Source: Flavipsychrobacter sp. (GTDB taxonomy: Bacteria > Bacteroidota > Bacteroidia > Chitinophagales > Chitinophagaceae). From it: a DNA stretch of 62,500 nt. This document shows positions 35,116 to 44,267 of this stretch, piece after piece. The notes under the pieces are model-generated. The model saw only the letters and a program-made list of their open reading frames with translations. It was not told the DNA's origin and did no database searches. Every line of letters begins with the position of its first letter. Within the stretch, counting starts at the first letter, position 1. Location: the NCBI GenBank assembly GCA_041392855.1, contig JAWKLD010000001.1, positions 1-62,500 on the forward strand, read 5' to 3'. The translations under genes and the position numbers were made by a program.

Positions 35116-36186
35116 TTAAGGTTGTTTCAATAAAAGTATAGAAGTGCCTTTCAGGATATACTGGTTCACAATTAGTATATATCTGATTCTTTCGTTTGGT
35201 ACGTTTTTCACTACAATACTTGCAGGTATTTGTTGTTTGACCAACATCTTAGTAGCCAGCCATAGTGCAAAGCCTACAGAAGTATCATACTCTCCACACA
35301 GATGTTTATAAGCGCAAATAGTTGTTTGTGTGCCAAGTTCATTTTCAATAGGTGTATAGATATCATCTCTATCCACGTCACCATTTCTGCCCGTTAACAG
35401 TACATCTATATCTTCTTTTCCTATATTATTATCTGCTAGTATTTTACTTATAGTATTTTGTAGGGTAGTGGTGTCAGGATCTTCCAGCGCTACAGTAGCA
35501 AGTAAAGTAGCTTCAGCTTGTTGGGCATTATTGGTAATGGTAAAAAAGGCTGCACCTTCTCCTGGAATAGTGCCAGCTGTGTGACTATGTTGTAGGAGCT
35601 CTAAAGAGTTGATGGTCTCTTTTTTCCAGTAGTTTATTTTACTTTTTACAATGGTATATTCATCAGTCAGCTCGTCAAAACAACCTACTAGATAATGCTT
35701 AGTATCATCTGTTTCGTTCAGCAGCATTTGCGCGTCTAGCAATGCAAGAGCTAGGGAGTTGCTGCGGTGTACATAGGTCTGGTTGTAACCAATGCTTTTG
35801 GTTTGCAGTGCTATCCAGCCATTTATAGAATTGTAAGTGCTTTGTATAAAGTAAGTAGGGTTGAGCGCCTCTTCCTTGTATTTGATAATATCTTTGGTAA
35901 ATATCTCCGTGTCACTCATACTACCACGACCAGTACCAGTAATAATACCATCAGGCTTTTCCAGTTCAGCATCTTGTAGCGCACGCATACCGGAGCTAAT
36001 ACCCATTTTGAGTAACCTGCTCATCCTTCTTATAGCTACAGGGTTGATATAGTCTCTATAATTGGGGTCTATAACGAAAAGTTTTCCTGTAGTATAGTTT
36101 TCAGGTTGTTCGGCAATAAAGTTGGCATCAAAACTATGTTGAGGCGAAATGGATCTTGCGGAACGTATGTATACAGGTTTCATCAT
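35116..36186 (-). CDS. Degenerate ketosynthase (chain-length-factor-like)
   Basis: 356 residues with a thiolase fold similar to FabF but lacking all three catalytic residues. At the Cys position the motif reads HRSNSLA (Ser142). At the first His position it reads TGRNGDVD, and at the second KHLCGEYD (Glu299). This is the pattern of chain-length factors, the inactive partner of a type II polyketide ketosynthase, and of the second ketosynthase-like subunit in aryl-polyene/flexirubin clusters. Its ATG overlaps the upstream ketosynthase stop by 1 base, so the two proteins are probably made in equal amounts as a heterodimer. Confidence 0.8.
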   Translation of the reverse strand: MMKPVYIRSARSISPQHSFDANFIAEQPENYTTGKLFVIDPNYRDYINPVAIRRMSRLLKMGISSGMRALQDAELEKPDGIITGTGRGSMSDTEIFTKDIIKYKEEALNPTYFIQSTYNSINGWIALQTKSIGYNQTYVHRSNSLALALLDAQMLLNETDDTKHYLVGCFDELTDEYTIVKSKINYWKKETINSLELLQHSHTAGTIPGEGAAFFTITNNAQQAEATLLATVALEDPDTTTLQNTISKILADNNIGKEDIDVLLTGRNGDVDRDDIYTPIENELGTQTTICAYKHLCGEYDTSVGFALWLATKMLVKQQIPASIVVKNVPNERIRYILIVNQYILKGTSILLLKQP

Positions 36187-37391
36187 TACTTACTGAACAA
36201 CAAAGAAACATTATTACCTCCGAAACCAAAAGAGTTACTGAGTATATGTTTGATCTCTGTTTTATGATAGCTGGTAGTAGGGCGGATATTGATCTCCTCC
36301 ATAGGAGTTTGTAAGTTCAAGTTCGGTAATACCGTATTTTCCTGCATGGCCCATATGCTAAATATAGCTTCAATAGCTCCTGCAGCTGCAAGCGTATGTC
36401 CTGTAAAAGGTTTGGTAGAACTAAAATGTGGTGTTTTGTCTCCAAACAGTCTTTCTATTGCTTTACCTTCTGATTGGTCGTTATTTAAAGTAGCAGTACC
36501 ATGTGCGTTGATATAGTCAATGTCTTCTATTTGCAGTTGTGCATTTTCTAATGCCAGTTGCATGGTATTGTATGCCCCGTCTCCATTAGGTGATGGCGCT
36601 GTGGGGTGGTGAGCATCATTCATATTGCCATAGCCGCTAAGTGTAGCCAGTATTGTAGCGCCACGTTCTTTAGCAGATGTTTCAGACTCTAGTATCAGGT
36701 AGCCGGCACCTTCTCCCAAGTTCAAGCCGGTTCTGTTTTCATCAAAAGGCTGGCATGCTTGGCGCGACATATTCTTTAGAGAGTTGAATCCGTTGACGGT
36801 ATATCGGCTTAGTCCATCACAACCACCACATATAGCTCGTTTTACGAGGCCGTGTTTGATCATTCTTGCACCAAGTAATATCGCATTAGCGGATGAGGAG
36901 CATGCAGTACTAAGTGTTGCACTAAGAGGGTGTATGTCGAAGAATTGAGCAATGTTTAAAGTGCTTTCCGCACAGTCAAGCGTGTCAATATATTTGATGA
37001 ATGGACCATCTGTTTTTTCAGAGATGAAATCCATGTACATATCTTCTACAGAGCACATACCCCCTACTGTATTAGCATTGATGAGTGCTAATGGTTCTGA
37101 GCGTAGTAGCTCTATATCTATATTGGAAACCGTTTCTTTCATGGCCACAAGCGCCAGTAGTGTGGTGCGTGTGTAGCCATTATCTCCTGTAGGTAAGCCT
37201 AAGAGTTCCGATAACTCATCATTAGATAAGTTGACCTCGCCTAATAGAAATTCAGCAGCATGAACAGTTTGAAGATGTCGTGGATGAGTTAACCCATGTT
37301 CAGCATTGAATAATGCAGCTTTGTTTTGTTTAGCTCCATTACCCAATGCTGATATAATGCCTAGTGAGGTAACGACGATCTTCTCTGGCAT
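36186..37391 (-). CDS. Beta-ketoacyl-ACP synthase II-like ketosynthase
   Basis: 401 residues with a complete Cys-His-His triad: Cys164 (STACSSSANA), His297 (AHGTAT) and His332 (TGHTLAAAGA). It condenses malonyl-ACP with acyl-ACP. The neighbouring ACP is 18 bases upstream and the degenerate ketosynthase is coupled downstream. This is the order of a minimal type II PKS or an aryl-polyene-type pathway, not that of a housekeeping fabF, which is usually found with fabD and fabG. Length is normal. Confidence 0.92.
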   Translation of the reverse strand: MPEKIVVTSLGIISALGNGAKQNKAALFNAEHGLTHPRHLQTVHAAEFLLGEVNLSNDELSELLGLPTGDNGYTRTTLLALVAMKETVSNIDIELLRSEPLALINANTVGGMCSVEDMYMDFISEKTDGPFIKYIDTLDCAESTLNIAQFFDIHPLSATLSTACSSSANAILLGARMIKHGLVKRAICGGCDGLSRYTVNGFNSLKNMSRQACQPFDENRTGLNLGEGAGYLILESETSAKERGATILATLSGYGNMNDAHHPTAPSPNGDGAYNTMQLALENAQLQIEDIDYINAHGTATLNNDQSEGKAIERLFGDKTPHFSSTKPFTGHTLAAAGAIEAIFSIWAMQENTVLPNLNLQTPMEEINIRPTTSYHKTEIKHILSNSFGFGGNNVSLLFSK

Positions 37392-37409
37392 ATATGGGCA
37401 AATTATTTA

Positions 37410-37667
37410 TTAAACAGTACGGTGCTCTTGTATATAAGCTGCCATTGATGATACAGACTCTAATACTTTTCTACCTTCACGAGCATCTTCTATTTTGATA
37501 CCATAGTTGCGCTCTAGTAATACCATAAGCTCTAAAGAGTCGATACTGTCTAGGCCTAAACCATCACCAAATAGAGGAGCATTGTCATCTATTTCTTCCG
37601 GTTTCATGCCTTGCAGGTTAAGAGATTCTATGATTTGCTGCTTTAGCGTATTTTTTAATTCTTCCAT
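37410..37667 (-). CDS. Acyl carrier protein
   Basis: 85 residues, acidic, with the phosphopantetheine attachment Ser41 in GLGLDSIDSLELMV. The D-S-I variant differs from the D-S-L of housekeeping AcpP, which is common in carrier proteins of secondary pathways. It is the first gene of the ACP-ketosynthase-degenerate ketosynthase cassette. The carrier would shuttle the growing chain between subunits. Confidence 0.92.
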   Translation of the reverse strand: MEELKNTLKQQIIESLNLQGMKPEEIDDNAPLFGDGLGLDSIDSLELMVLLERNYGIKIEDAREGRKVLESVSSMAAYIQEHRTV

Positions 37668-37708
37668 CTTTCTCGTTAATATGGGGTAAAAATAATAATC
37701 TCTTTAAG

Positions 37709-40483
37709 TTATTTCACATTAAAAGCTTCGTCAATGATAGTTTGTTGCTGTGCCAGGTGGTTTTTCGCAAAACCAGTAGCCGATGCAGCACTTGGCGGGC
37801 GCGTAACAAAACTATCTATATTGAAGTTTTCAGGATACATAAATAGATAGCTTCCAGCACCCATATTTCTTGGCTCTTCTTGAACCCATACCCATTCAGC
37901 ATTCTTATACTTAGCTTTCAACTCATTCAGCTGCTTGGTAGGTAGTGGATATATCTGCTCCAATCTTATAATTGCTACATCTGTTCTTTTCTCTTGCTCT
38001 TGTTTTTCCAGCAGGTCAAAATAGATCTTACCAGAACATAGAAGAACGCGCTTCACTTTAGTAGGTGCTTTAATAGCACTATCGTCGATCACTTCTTTGA
38101 AACCACCTGTAGTAAAGTCTTCGATTTTAGAATATGAACCTGCATGACGAAGGTTAGCTTTAGGAGAGAAGTTGATCAAAGGCTTCCTAAAGTCCCAAGT
38201 TAATTGTCTGCGGAACATATGGAACAAGTTGGCAGACGTAGTAATATTGGTTACAATGATATTGTACTCTGCAGCCAGTTGTAAGAAACGTTCTAAGCGA
38301 GCTGAAGAGTGTTCTGGTCCTTGACCTTCATAACCGTGGGGTAATAATAATACAAGACCACTCATCATGCGCCATTTCGTTTCTGCCGAAACAATGTATT
38401 GGTCAATGACAGTTTGTGCACCATTGGCAAAATCACCAAACTGTGCTTCCCATATGGTAAGTGTATTTGGATCTGCTATTGAATAACCATATTCAAAGCC
38501 TAAAACCGCAAATTCACTTAATAATGAATTGTATACTTTAAATGCATTAGGATCGTCAGGAGATGCATTGCTCAAACGATTGTACATCTCATTGGTATCT
38601 TCATCATGTAGAACAGAGTGACGGTGAGAGAAAGTACCTCTTTCTACGTCCTGTCCGCTCATGCGTACTTTATTACCATCCGCTACTATACTTGCATAGG
38701 CAAGTAATTCTCCTGTAGCCCAGTCTATTTCACCTTTGTCTTTATATAGCTTTATTTTATCGTCTATCAACTTCTTGATCTTACGCAATGGTTTAAAGCC
38801 CTCAGGTATATCCATTAATACATTGAATAACTGCTCTACCTGCTTTTTGGTAATAGCAGTTTTTGGAGAAGCATCAAAGTCCTCAGGCTTAGAGTGTCTT
38901 AAACTTTTCCAAGCTTGTTCAGGAGCTTGGAGTGTGTAAGGTAGTGGTTGCTCTTTTACTTCATCTAAGCGCTCTTGTAGATCATCCCAAAAGCGTTTTT
39001 CCATGTCCTGTGCTAATTTCTTAGCATCAGGCTCTCCGTTAGATAGTAAGTATTTAGTATAAACCTCACGTGGGTTTGCGTGTTTTTTAATTAGGTTGTA
39101 CAATTTTGGCTGTGTGAAGCTTGGATCGTCGCCCTCATTATGTCCATGTCTTCTATAGCATACAATGTCTATAAATATATCGCCATTGTATACCTGACGG
39201 TATTGTACAGCCAACATAGCAGCTTTTACCACAGCTTCAGGATTGTCTCCGTTAACATGTAGTACAGGCGCATCTACCATTGGTGCGATACTAGTACAGT
39301 AGTTAGCTGAGCGAGCGTCATCAAAATCTGTAGTAAAACCGATTTGGTTATTGATGATGAAGTGAATAGTGCCACCGTTTCTATAACCATGTAGCTTGCT
39401 CATCTGTAGCAGCTCATATACCACACCCTGACCGGCAATAGCCGCATCACCATGTATCAATATTGGTAGAACTCTATCTGGCTCTTTATTATATAATATA
39501 TCTGTTTTTGCACGTGCAAAACCCGCAACAACAGGGTCTACTACCTCTAGGTGAGATGGGTTAGGCGTTAGTTGCACATTTACCTCATTTCCTTTAGGTG
39601 TAGCAATATTTGATCTGAACCCTAAGTGATATTTCACATCTCCGCTACCCATTGTAGTGTCTGCAGGTGCATTACCTTCAAACTCGGAGAATATTTGTTC
39701 GTATGTTTTTTTAAGGATATTGGCTAGCACATTCAGTCTTCCACGGTGCGCCATTCCTATCACTACTTCTTTTACTGAGTGCTCTTCAGATAACTCGTCG
39801 GCAGCATGGTTGATAACAGTGTCTAGTGCAGCTATAACACTTTCGCCCCCTTCAAGACTGAAACGTTTTTGACCGATATATTTTGTGTGCAAAAACTTTT
39901 CAAACATCACACCTTCGTTCAGCTTCAGTAGAATTCTTTTCTTTTGCTCAATGGATAGATTTTGCTCCATCATAGCTTCAAAATGATTCTCTACCCACTC
40001 GCAAGTATCTTGATCATTGATATAAGTGTACTCAATACCTACGTCTCCCGCATAAACTCTCTTTAGCTTTGCTAGTATATCCTTAAGTGTTGCGTTCTTT
40101 AAACCTACAGATGCACCTGAAGAAAAAGTGGTATCCATGTCAGCATCGCTTAGGCCAAAATGAGCCAAGTCAAGTTGAGCATGTCTATCCTTACGTTCTC
40201 TTATGGGATTGGTAGTTGCAATAAGATGCCCGCGTTTACGATAAGAACGGATAAGGCGGAAAACACCTAGTTCTTTAGCCAATTGTGTTCCTGATACAGC
40301 TGCTCCACTATCGCTTGGGCTTGTAGTAGTAGCCGCACCGTTTTCAGAATTTATGGCAAAATCATAACCTTCAAAGAATTTTTTTAATTCTGGGTCAACA
40401 CTAGAGGGGTCTTTTACAAAGTCGCTGTATAGCGATTCTATATAAGAGGGGTGTGAGTTCGTCACAAAAGAGAAGTCTTTCAT
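37709..40483 (-). CDS. sucA: 2-oxoglutarate dehydrogenase E1 component
   Basis: 924 residues. The N-terminal lipoyl-interacting segment (SYIESLYSDFVKDPSSVDPE), MAHRGRLNVLANIL, IHGDAAIAGQGVVYE and CYRRHGHNEGDDPSFTQP (thiamine-diphosphate and substrate sites) and the transketolase-like C-terminus with LPHGYEGQGPEHSSARLERFLQ are all present. It decarboxylates 2-oxoglutarate in the TCA cycle together with E2 and E3, which are not adjacent. A TAACTTTG promoter lies 83 bases upstream. Confidence 0.97.
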   Translation of the reverse strand: MKDFSFVTNSHPSYIESLYSDFVKDPSSVDPELKKFFEGYDFAINSENGAATTTSPSDSGAAVSGTQLAKELGVFRLIRSYRKRGHLIATTNPIRERKDRHAQLDLAHFGLSDADMDTTFSSGASVGLKNATLKDILAKLKRVYAGDVGIEYTYINDQDTCEWVENHFEAMMEQNLSIEQKKRILLKLNEGVMFEKFLHTKYIGQKRFSLEGGESVIAALDTVINHAADELSEEHSVKEVVIGMAHRGRLNVLANILKKTYEQIFSEFEGNAPADTTMGSGDVKYHLGFRSNIATPKGNEVNVQLTPNPSHLEVVDPVVAGFARAKTDILYNKEPDRVLPILIHGDAAIAGQGVVYELLQMSKLHGYRNGGTIHFIINNQIGFTTDFDDARSANYCTSIAPMVDAPVLHVNGDNPEAVVKAAMLAVQYRQVYNGDIFIDIVCYRRHGHNEGDDPSFTQPKLYNLIKKHANPREVYTKYLLSNGEPDAKKLAQDMEKRFWDDLQERLDEVKEQPLPYTLQAPEQAWKSLRHSKPEDFDASPKTAITKKQVEQLFNVLMDIPEGFKPLRKIKKLIDDKIKLYKDKGEIDWATGELLAYASIVADGNKVRMSGQDVERGTFSHRHSVLHDEDTNEMYNRLSNASPDDPNAFKVYNSLLSEFAVLGFEYGYSIADPNTLTIWEAQFGDFANGAQTVIDQYIVSAETKWRMMSGLVLLLPHGYEGQGPEHSSARLERFLQLAAEYNIIVTNITTSANLFHMFRRQLTWDFRKPLINFSPKANLRHAGSYSKIEDFTTGGFKEVIDDSAIKAPTKVKRVLLCSGKIYFDLLEKQEQEKRTDVAIIRLEQIYPLPTKQLNELKAKYKNAEWVWVQEEPRNMGAGSYLFMYPENFNIDSFVTRPPSAASATGFAKNHLAQQQTIIDEAFNVK

Positions 40484-40565
40484 CGTCTACCTATAGTTTG
40501 GTATGTGCCTTTATGTTATATGTTATCCAGTTGATGGTCGCTTTGTACATGTCAACTATAGAACA

Positions 40566-40573
40566 CAAAGTTA
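40566..40573 (-). promoter_or_regulatory. Promoter -7 element (TAACTTTG) of sucA
   Basis: Exact TAnnTTTG match on the minus strand; ATTG lies about 20 bases upstream as a partial -33 element. The leader to the sucA ATG would be about 76 bases, long enough to hold regulatory structure, although none is clear. Confidence 0.6.
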
Positions 40574-40641
40574 ACACCAAATATGGAATGTGACAATTAG
40601 ACTTAATAATAAATTAAAATAAGCTTATATGGTTTTTATTT

Positions 40642-42651
40642 CTAATTGACCATTATCCAGTTGAAGCCAAAACGTATCATGGCATTTTGCCCTGCGTACC
40701 CTTGTGCTATTAAGTTATTAGTAGTAAATAATTGTTGCATTTGATCGCCCATCACATACGCTCTAAAACGTTTCTTGATCTTAAAGTTGAAGAAAACGGC
40801 AGTTTCGGGAGCATTGCTTACGGAATAAGTGTCTTGATAATAGAAACGATTGAAGAATGGACTGTAGCCAGAAGGTGCATAGCCGCTATGATATCTTATT
40901 TGAATACCTGTAGCTACTTTCAGTGTGTTCTTAAATATCTTGGTTTCTACACTTAGCTGATGTCTGCCCAGTAGTTGTGGTACGTTGATAGGAGCTCCAC
41001 TTGTAGGCTGTTGGTAAACTAGCTCATTATCCAGCACTATACTGCGCCATCTAAATATCTTTTGTACCCAAACTTGAGCAATATTAAATGTTGGAGCGTA
41101 TTGGTAGGGACGTTGAGTAGCATTTAGGTAAGCATAGTTGGCTATAATATAGTTTCTTGCTCCGGCAAGTAGGTTGAGTTTACGGCTATATAGTTTTAGA
41201 TAAAGCTGTGTATAGCTTTCTTTACTCAACTGTTTGTTTATAGTATCGTATTGGTTGATATATAAGCCATAACTATAAGGAGCATTGGTGATGAGTTGTG
41301 AAGCACCTATATCAATGGTGGCCCAATCATCTTTCAGGTCTTTGCCAATGGATGCTTGCAATAGGGAGTTGCCCGATGCCGCACCTGTTATAAAGAATGT
41401 AGCGTTAGCATTATAGAACCACTCACCCGATCTAAGTGCTTCTTTTTGAAGCCCTCCAATAGCATAAATGCTTGCAATATTTTCAGTTTCAGTACCGACA
41501 AGGTAGTTGGTACTGAATTTATCAGACCTTAAACCTAAGCCTGTACTGAATTGTAATTGACGTTCTCTTTTGCCTAAGAAGCCGTTCAACACAAGTTTAT
41601 TGTCAATAGAAGACCATTTTTGCTCTGAGTATACGGAATCGGCACCATTGCCCGCAAAACTTTGATTGAAGAACCCAACATATCGTAAGGAGTCAGGTCT
41701 TACATCATTAAACACATGCTTATAGCCACTTACTTGTAGTCGATGCCTGATGCTAAATCTTGGGGTAAGTGCCAAAGAGTATTGAGTAGAATCTTCATTA
41801 TAAGTAGTGTCAGTACTTCCAAAAGTATAGCTATGGTCAATAAAGGCACTATAGTCTCTTAAGGTATTGCTGACAGAAGAACGGGGTACTGTGGTTCCCG
41901 AAGTCCCAAATCCTGAATTGGCAAAAGCTACAGGTACTGTTCTGCGGTCTCCATAAGCAGGGTCTGATAAAAGACTATCAGCTAAGATGCCGCCATTTTC
42001 ATCGTTTTGCTCTTTGTTATATACCACACCAGCATATAAATTGTAACGTCTGTCTATACTTCTGTAATGTGTGGTAAGGTTGCCATTATCGTGGTTGGCA
42101 CGTTGTATAGAATAATAGCCAGGAGAGAATATCTTACGATATTCAACTGAGAAATTCCAATTGGGCTTAATGTTTTGCGTATGGTGTATGCTTGCTACCT
42201 GTTCTAGTTTGCTACCTAGCTGGAAGGTGAAAGCAGAGTATGGTCTGTTGGTATTATAAAATCTTAAGCTGTCTACAGTAAAACGATAGGCATCATAGAT
42301 AAAGTAACCAAGGGTTGGTCCTGTGGTAGTTCTTGTAGTAAAGAGTAGGCTTTGAGAAGGGCCACCTTGATTGCCTAGGTCTCGCTGCCAAGGTTGTGCC
42401 AAAGCGCGGCGGTGGAAACTATGAATGCTTGAGTCTGGAGTATGTTCTTTATTAGAGCCAAGGTAGGTGTAGTGGATCCTAACATCGCCATTATGCCACT
42501 CATCAGTATTTGATTTTTTAAAGCTAACCGTATCGGGCTCTATGTTTAACGGAGCTGCAGGGTTGCTTTGCCCGCTAACATTTACCGTTGACAATAATAC
42601 TATTATCAACAAGCAGTGTATAGTTAGTAATGTCTGTTTTAGTTGAGACAA
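40642..42651 (-). CDS. Putative porin (Porin_10-type outer-membrane barrel)
   Basis: I start at the TTG at 42651 (MSQLKQTLLTIHCLLIIVLLSTVNVSGQ, a fair signal peptide), giving 669 residues. An earlier in-frame TTG at 42678 lies inside the -7 promoter element and so cannot be used from that transcript. The body shows many alternating amphipathic strands with aromatic girdles (YNLYAGVVYNKEQND, QLSVETKIFKNTLKVATG) and ends in RFGFNWIMVN. It resembles the uncharacterised porin family of Bacteroidota. It lies 43 bases downstream of the purine phosphorylase gene. Confidence 0.78.
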   Translation of the reverse strand: MSQLKQTLLTIHCLLIIVLLSTVNVSGQSNPAAPLNIEPDTVSFKKSNTDEWHNGDVRIHYTYLGSNKEHTPDSSIHSFHRRALAQPWQRDLGNQGGPSQSLLFTTRTTTGPTLGYFIYDAYRFTVDSLRFYNTNRPYSAFTFQLGSKLEQVASIHHTQNIKPNWNFSVEYRKIFSPGYYSIQRANHDNGNLTTHYRSIDRRYNLYAGVVYNKEQNDENGGILADSLLSDPAYGDRRTVPVAFANSGFGTSGTTVPRSSVSNTLRDYSAFIDHSYTFGSTDTTYNEDSTQYSLALTPRFSIRHRLQVSGYKHVFNDVRPDSLRYVGFFNQSFAGNGADSVYSEQKWSSIDNKLVLNGFLGKRERQLQFSTGLGLRSDKFSTNYLVGTETENIASIYAIGGLQKEALRSGEWFYNANATFFITGAASGNSLLQASIGKDLKDDWATIDIGASQLITNAPYSYGLYINQYDTINKQLSKESYTQLYLKLYSRKLNLLAGARNYIIANYAYLNATQRPYQYAPTFNIAQVWVQKIFRWRSIVLDNELVYQQPTSGAPINVPQLLGRHQLSVETKIFKNTLKVATGIQIRYHSGYAPSGYSPFFNRFYYQDTYSVSNAPETAVFFNFKIKKRFRAYVMGDQMQQLFTTNNLIAQGYAGQNAMIRFGFNWIMVN

Positions 42652-42675
42652 TCTTGATCTGTTTCGTATAGCCCG

Positions 42676-42683
42676 CAAAGATA
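42676..42683 (-). promoter_or_regulatory. Promoter -7 element (TATCTTTG) of the porin gene
   Basis: Exact TAnnTTTG match on the minus strand, overlapping the end of the intergenic gap after the purine phosphorylase gene. Initiation near 42669 leaves about an 18-base leader to the chosen TTG start. This site decides between the two possible porin start codons. Confidence 0.6.
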
Positions 42684-42694
42684 ACTTAATATGC

Positions 42695-43513
42695 TTATAT
42701 CCTTTTAATGAGTTCAGTAACTAAGTTGGCTAGTTTTGGTGCAGCTTTATTGGCTGCAGCCAGCACTTCTTCATGAGAAACCGTATTGACCTGTCCCGTT
42801 ACGCCCAAGTCTGTTACTATACTTGCAGCAAATACATTCATATTGCCATGTTTAGCCACTATTACTTCGGGTACGGTACTCATACCCACAATATCGGCTT
42901 TGATGGTATGTAGCCAGTTATATTCGGCAGGCGTTTCATAAGTAGGTCCTTGCAAACCTGCATAGCAGCCTATATGTATCGGTAGGTCTTGTTCTTGGGC
43001 TATATCCGTAGCAAGGTTAATAAGATGATGACTATAGGGCTCACTCATGTCAGGGAAGCGAGTACCCAGCCGTTCATCATTTTTGCCTCGTAGCGGATGT
43101 TCAGGGAATAGATTGATATGATCGTTGATGATCATAATATCTCCCACTTGTAGTTTAGGGTTCATCCCTCCGGATGCATTGGAAAGTATTACAGTGCTAA
43201 CACCTAGTGCCTTCATGACGCGTATGGGGAAGGTGACCTCGTGCATGCTGTAGCCCTCATAGTAATGAAACCTTCCCGACATCATTACTATAGGTTTGTC
43301 GGCTATAGTGCCAAAAAGTAATTCGCCAGTATGGCCTTCTACGGTAGATACAGGAAAATGGGGTATATTTTTATACGCTAACCTTGTAGTTACTGTTATG
43401 GTATTAGTAAGGTCGCCTAGGCCACTACCTAGTACAATACCAACAGTGGGTTTGATCTTGATTTTTTCGAGTATGAAAGAGGTGGTCTCTACAATTTTAT
43501 CGTAAAGTGCCAT
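42695..43513 (-). CDS. Purine nucleoside phosphorylase
   Basis: 272 residues of the PNP-I (inosine/guanosine) class: GIVLGSGLGDLT, SGRFHYYEGYSMHEVTFPIR, LSNASGGMNP, GPTYETPAEY and VGMSTVPEVIVAKH. It splits purine nucleosides with phosphate to base and ribose 1-phosphate. Likely cotranscribed with or closely followed by the porin gene. A candidate promoter (TTTG, 16-base spacer, TACATTTA) precedes it. Confidence 0.94.
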   Translation of the reverse strand: MALYDKIVETTSFILEKIKIKPTVGIVLGSGLGDLTNTITVTTRLAYKNIPHFPVSTVEGHTGELLFGTIADKPIVMMSGRFHYYEGYSMHEVTFPIRVMKALGVSTVILSNASGGMNPKLQVGDIMIINDHINLFPEHPLRGKNDERLGTRFPDMSEPYSHHLINLATDIAQEQDLPIHIGCYAGLQGPTYETPAEYNWLHTIKADIVGMSTVPEVIVAKHGNMNVFAASIVTDLGVTGQVNTVSHEEVLAAANKAAPKLANLVTELIKRI

Positions 43514-43521
43514 ATGCTATG

Positions 43522-43549
43522 TAAATGTATTTTATTAAAAGAGAACAAA
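43522..43549 (-). promoter_or_regulatory. Candidate promoter of purine nucleoside phosphorylase
   Basis: Minus-strand TTTG (43546-43549), a 16-base spacer and TACATTTA (43522-43529, one mismatch to TAnnTTTG). The element ends 9 bases before the ATG, again implying a very short leader. Confidence 0.45.
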
Positions 43550-43551
43550 GG

Positions 43552-44115
43552 CTATGCTTCGTCGTAGCCAGGGTTAGCAACTTCGTTTGCCGAAGTTACA
43601 ACACCTTCTTCTAAGTGAGTGTTAGGCAATTCTAAAAAATGCCTTTGCACTATTGCATCAATAACAGCTTTGCGTTCTAAGTGTTGCCCTACAATGTGTT
43701 TGATATTCTTTCCAGCAAGGTTTAGGATGTTGTTTTTCAATCTAATATGCCTAACAGTGCGCGCCAATGCATAAAATAGCAATGCGATAATGCCAACTAC
43801 AGCATATATAGTGATGTTTAAGAATTCAATTTTTTCGATGCCTAGCGGTCTATATTCCGGCTTATACTTCATTTCTGTAAGTATATAGAAGGGATATATC
43901 TTATTCATGAAAAAGGCGAATAGTATAGTGCCTGCAAAAAGCAGGTATAAAACTATCTCAGTAAATGCTAAAGCTCCTTTATTTATTAACCGCTGTGCAG
44001 CAGGTTTTCTCAATGACGTAGCCAAAGGGTCAAGCAGTTCTACCTGCTCGTAAATCATTTTTTTTGTTTCGTTAAACTCCTTTAAAAGGTCGTCCTGTAT
44101 TCTTGTGGATGACAT
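43552..44115 (-). CDS. Hypothetical protein with two membrane helices
   Basis: 187 residues. Two hydrophobic helices at about 53-70 (FTEIVLYLLFAGTILFAFF) and 99-117 (NITIYAVVGIIALLFYALA) are separated by a short periplasmic loop; N- and C-termini are charged and should be cytoplasmic. No family recognised. Its position between prfC (divergent) and the purine phosphorylase gives no functional hint. Confidence 0.75.
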   Translation of the reverse strand: MSSTRIQDDLLKEFNETKKMIYEQVELLDPLATSLRKPAAQRLINKGALAFTEIVLYLLFAGTILFAFFMNKIYPFYILTEMKYKPEYRPLGIEKIEFLNITIYAVVGIIALLFYALARTVRHIRLKNNILNLAGKNIKHIVGQHLERKAVIDAIVQRHFLELPNTHLEEGVVTSANEVANPGYDEA

Positions 44116-44139
44116 ATATGGAACAGCATTTGCTTACCA

Positions 44140-44147
44140 CAAATGTA
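44140..44147 (-). promoter_or_regulatory. Promoter -7 element (TACATTTG)
   Basis: Exact TAnnTTTG match on the minus strand, 24 bases before the ATG of the two-helix membrane protein. No -33 element is evident. Confidence 0.45.
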
Positions 44148-44267
44148 ATATTGCTGTTGAAATGATGTATTTTTTTTATCATTTAAGTATCCACATCTTA
44201 AAAAAATGGGTTTTAATGCCATAGTTTTCGGAACTTTGCCGTCATTTTTCAGTTTTAGCTAGTAAGT

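Noticed and set aside
39506..39521. Perfect 16-base palindrome TTTTGCACGTGCAAAA with a CACGTG core, resembling parS
   Set aside because: It lies inside the sucA coding sequence and its flanks differ from the parS consensus. About one 16-base palindrome is expected by chance in 62.5 kb.
40612..40647. Hairpin at the end of the porin gene (AATTAAAATAA / TTATTTCTAATT)
   Set aside because: The stem is entirely A/T with a bulge and no clear T-run on the porin strand; too weak to call a terminator.
44187..44195. GTATCCACA, an 8/9 DnaA box before prfC
   Set aside because: A single isolated box with no cluster and no AT-rich unwinding tract except normal promoter sequence; not evidence of an origin.
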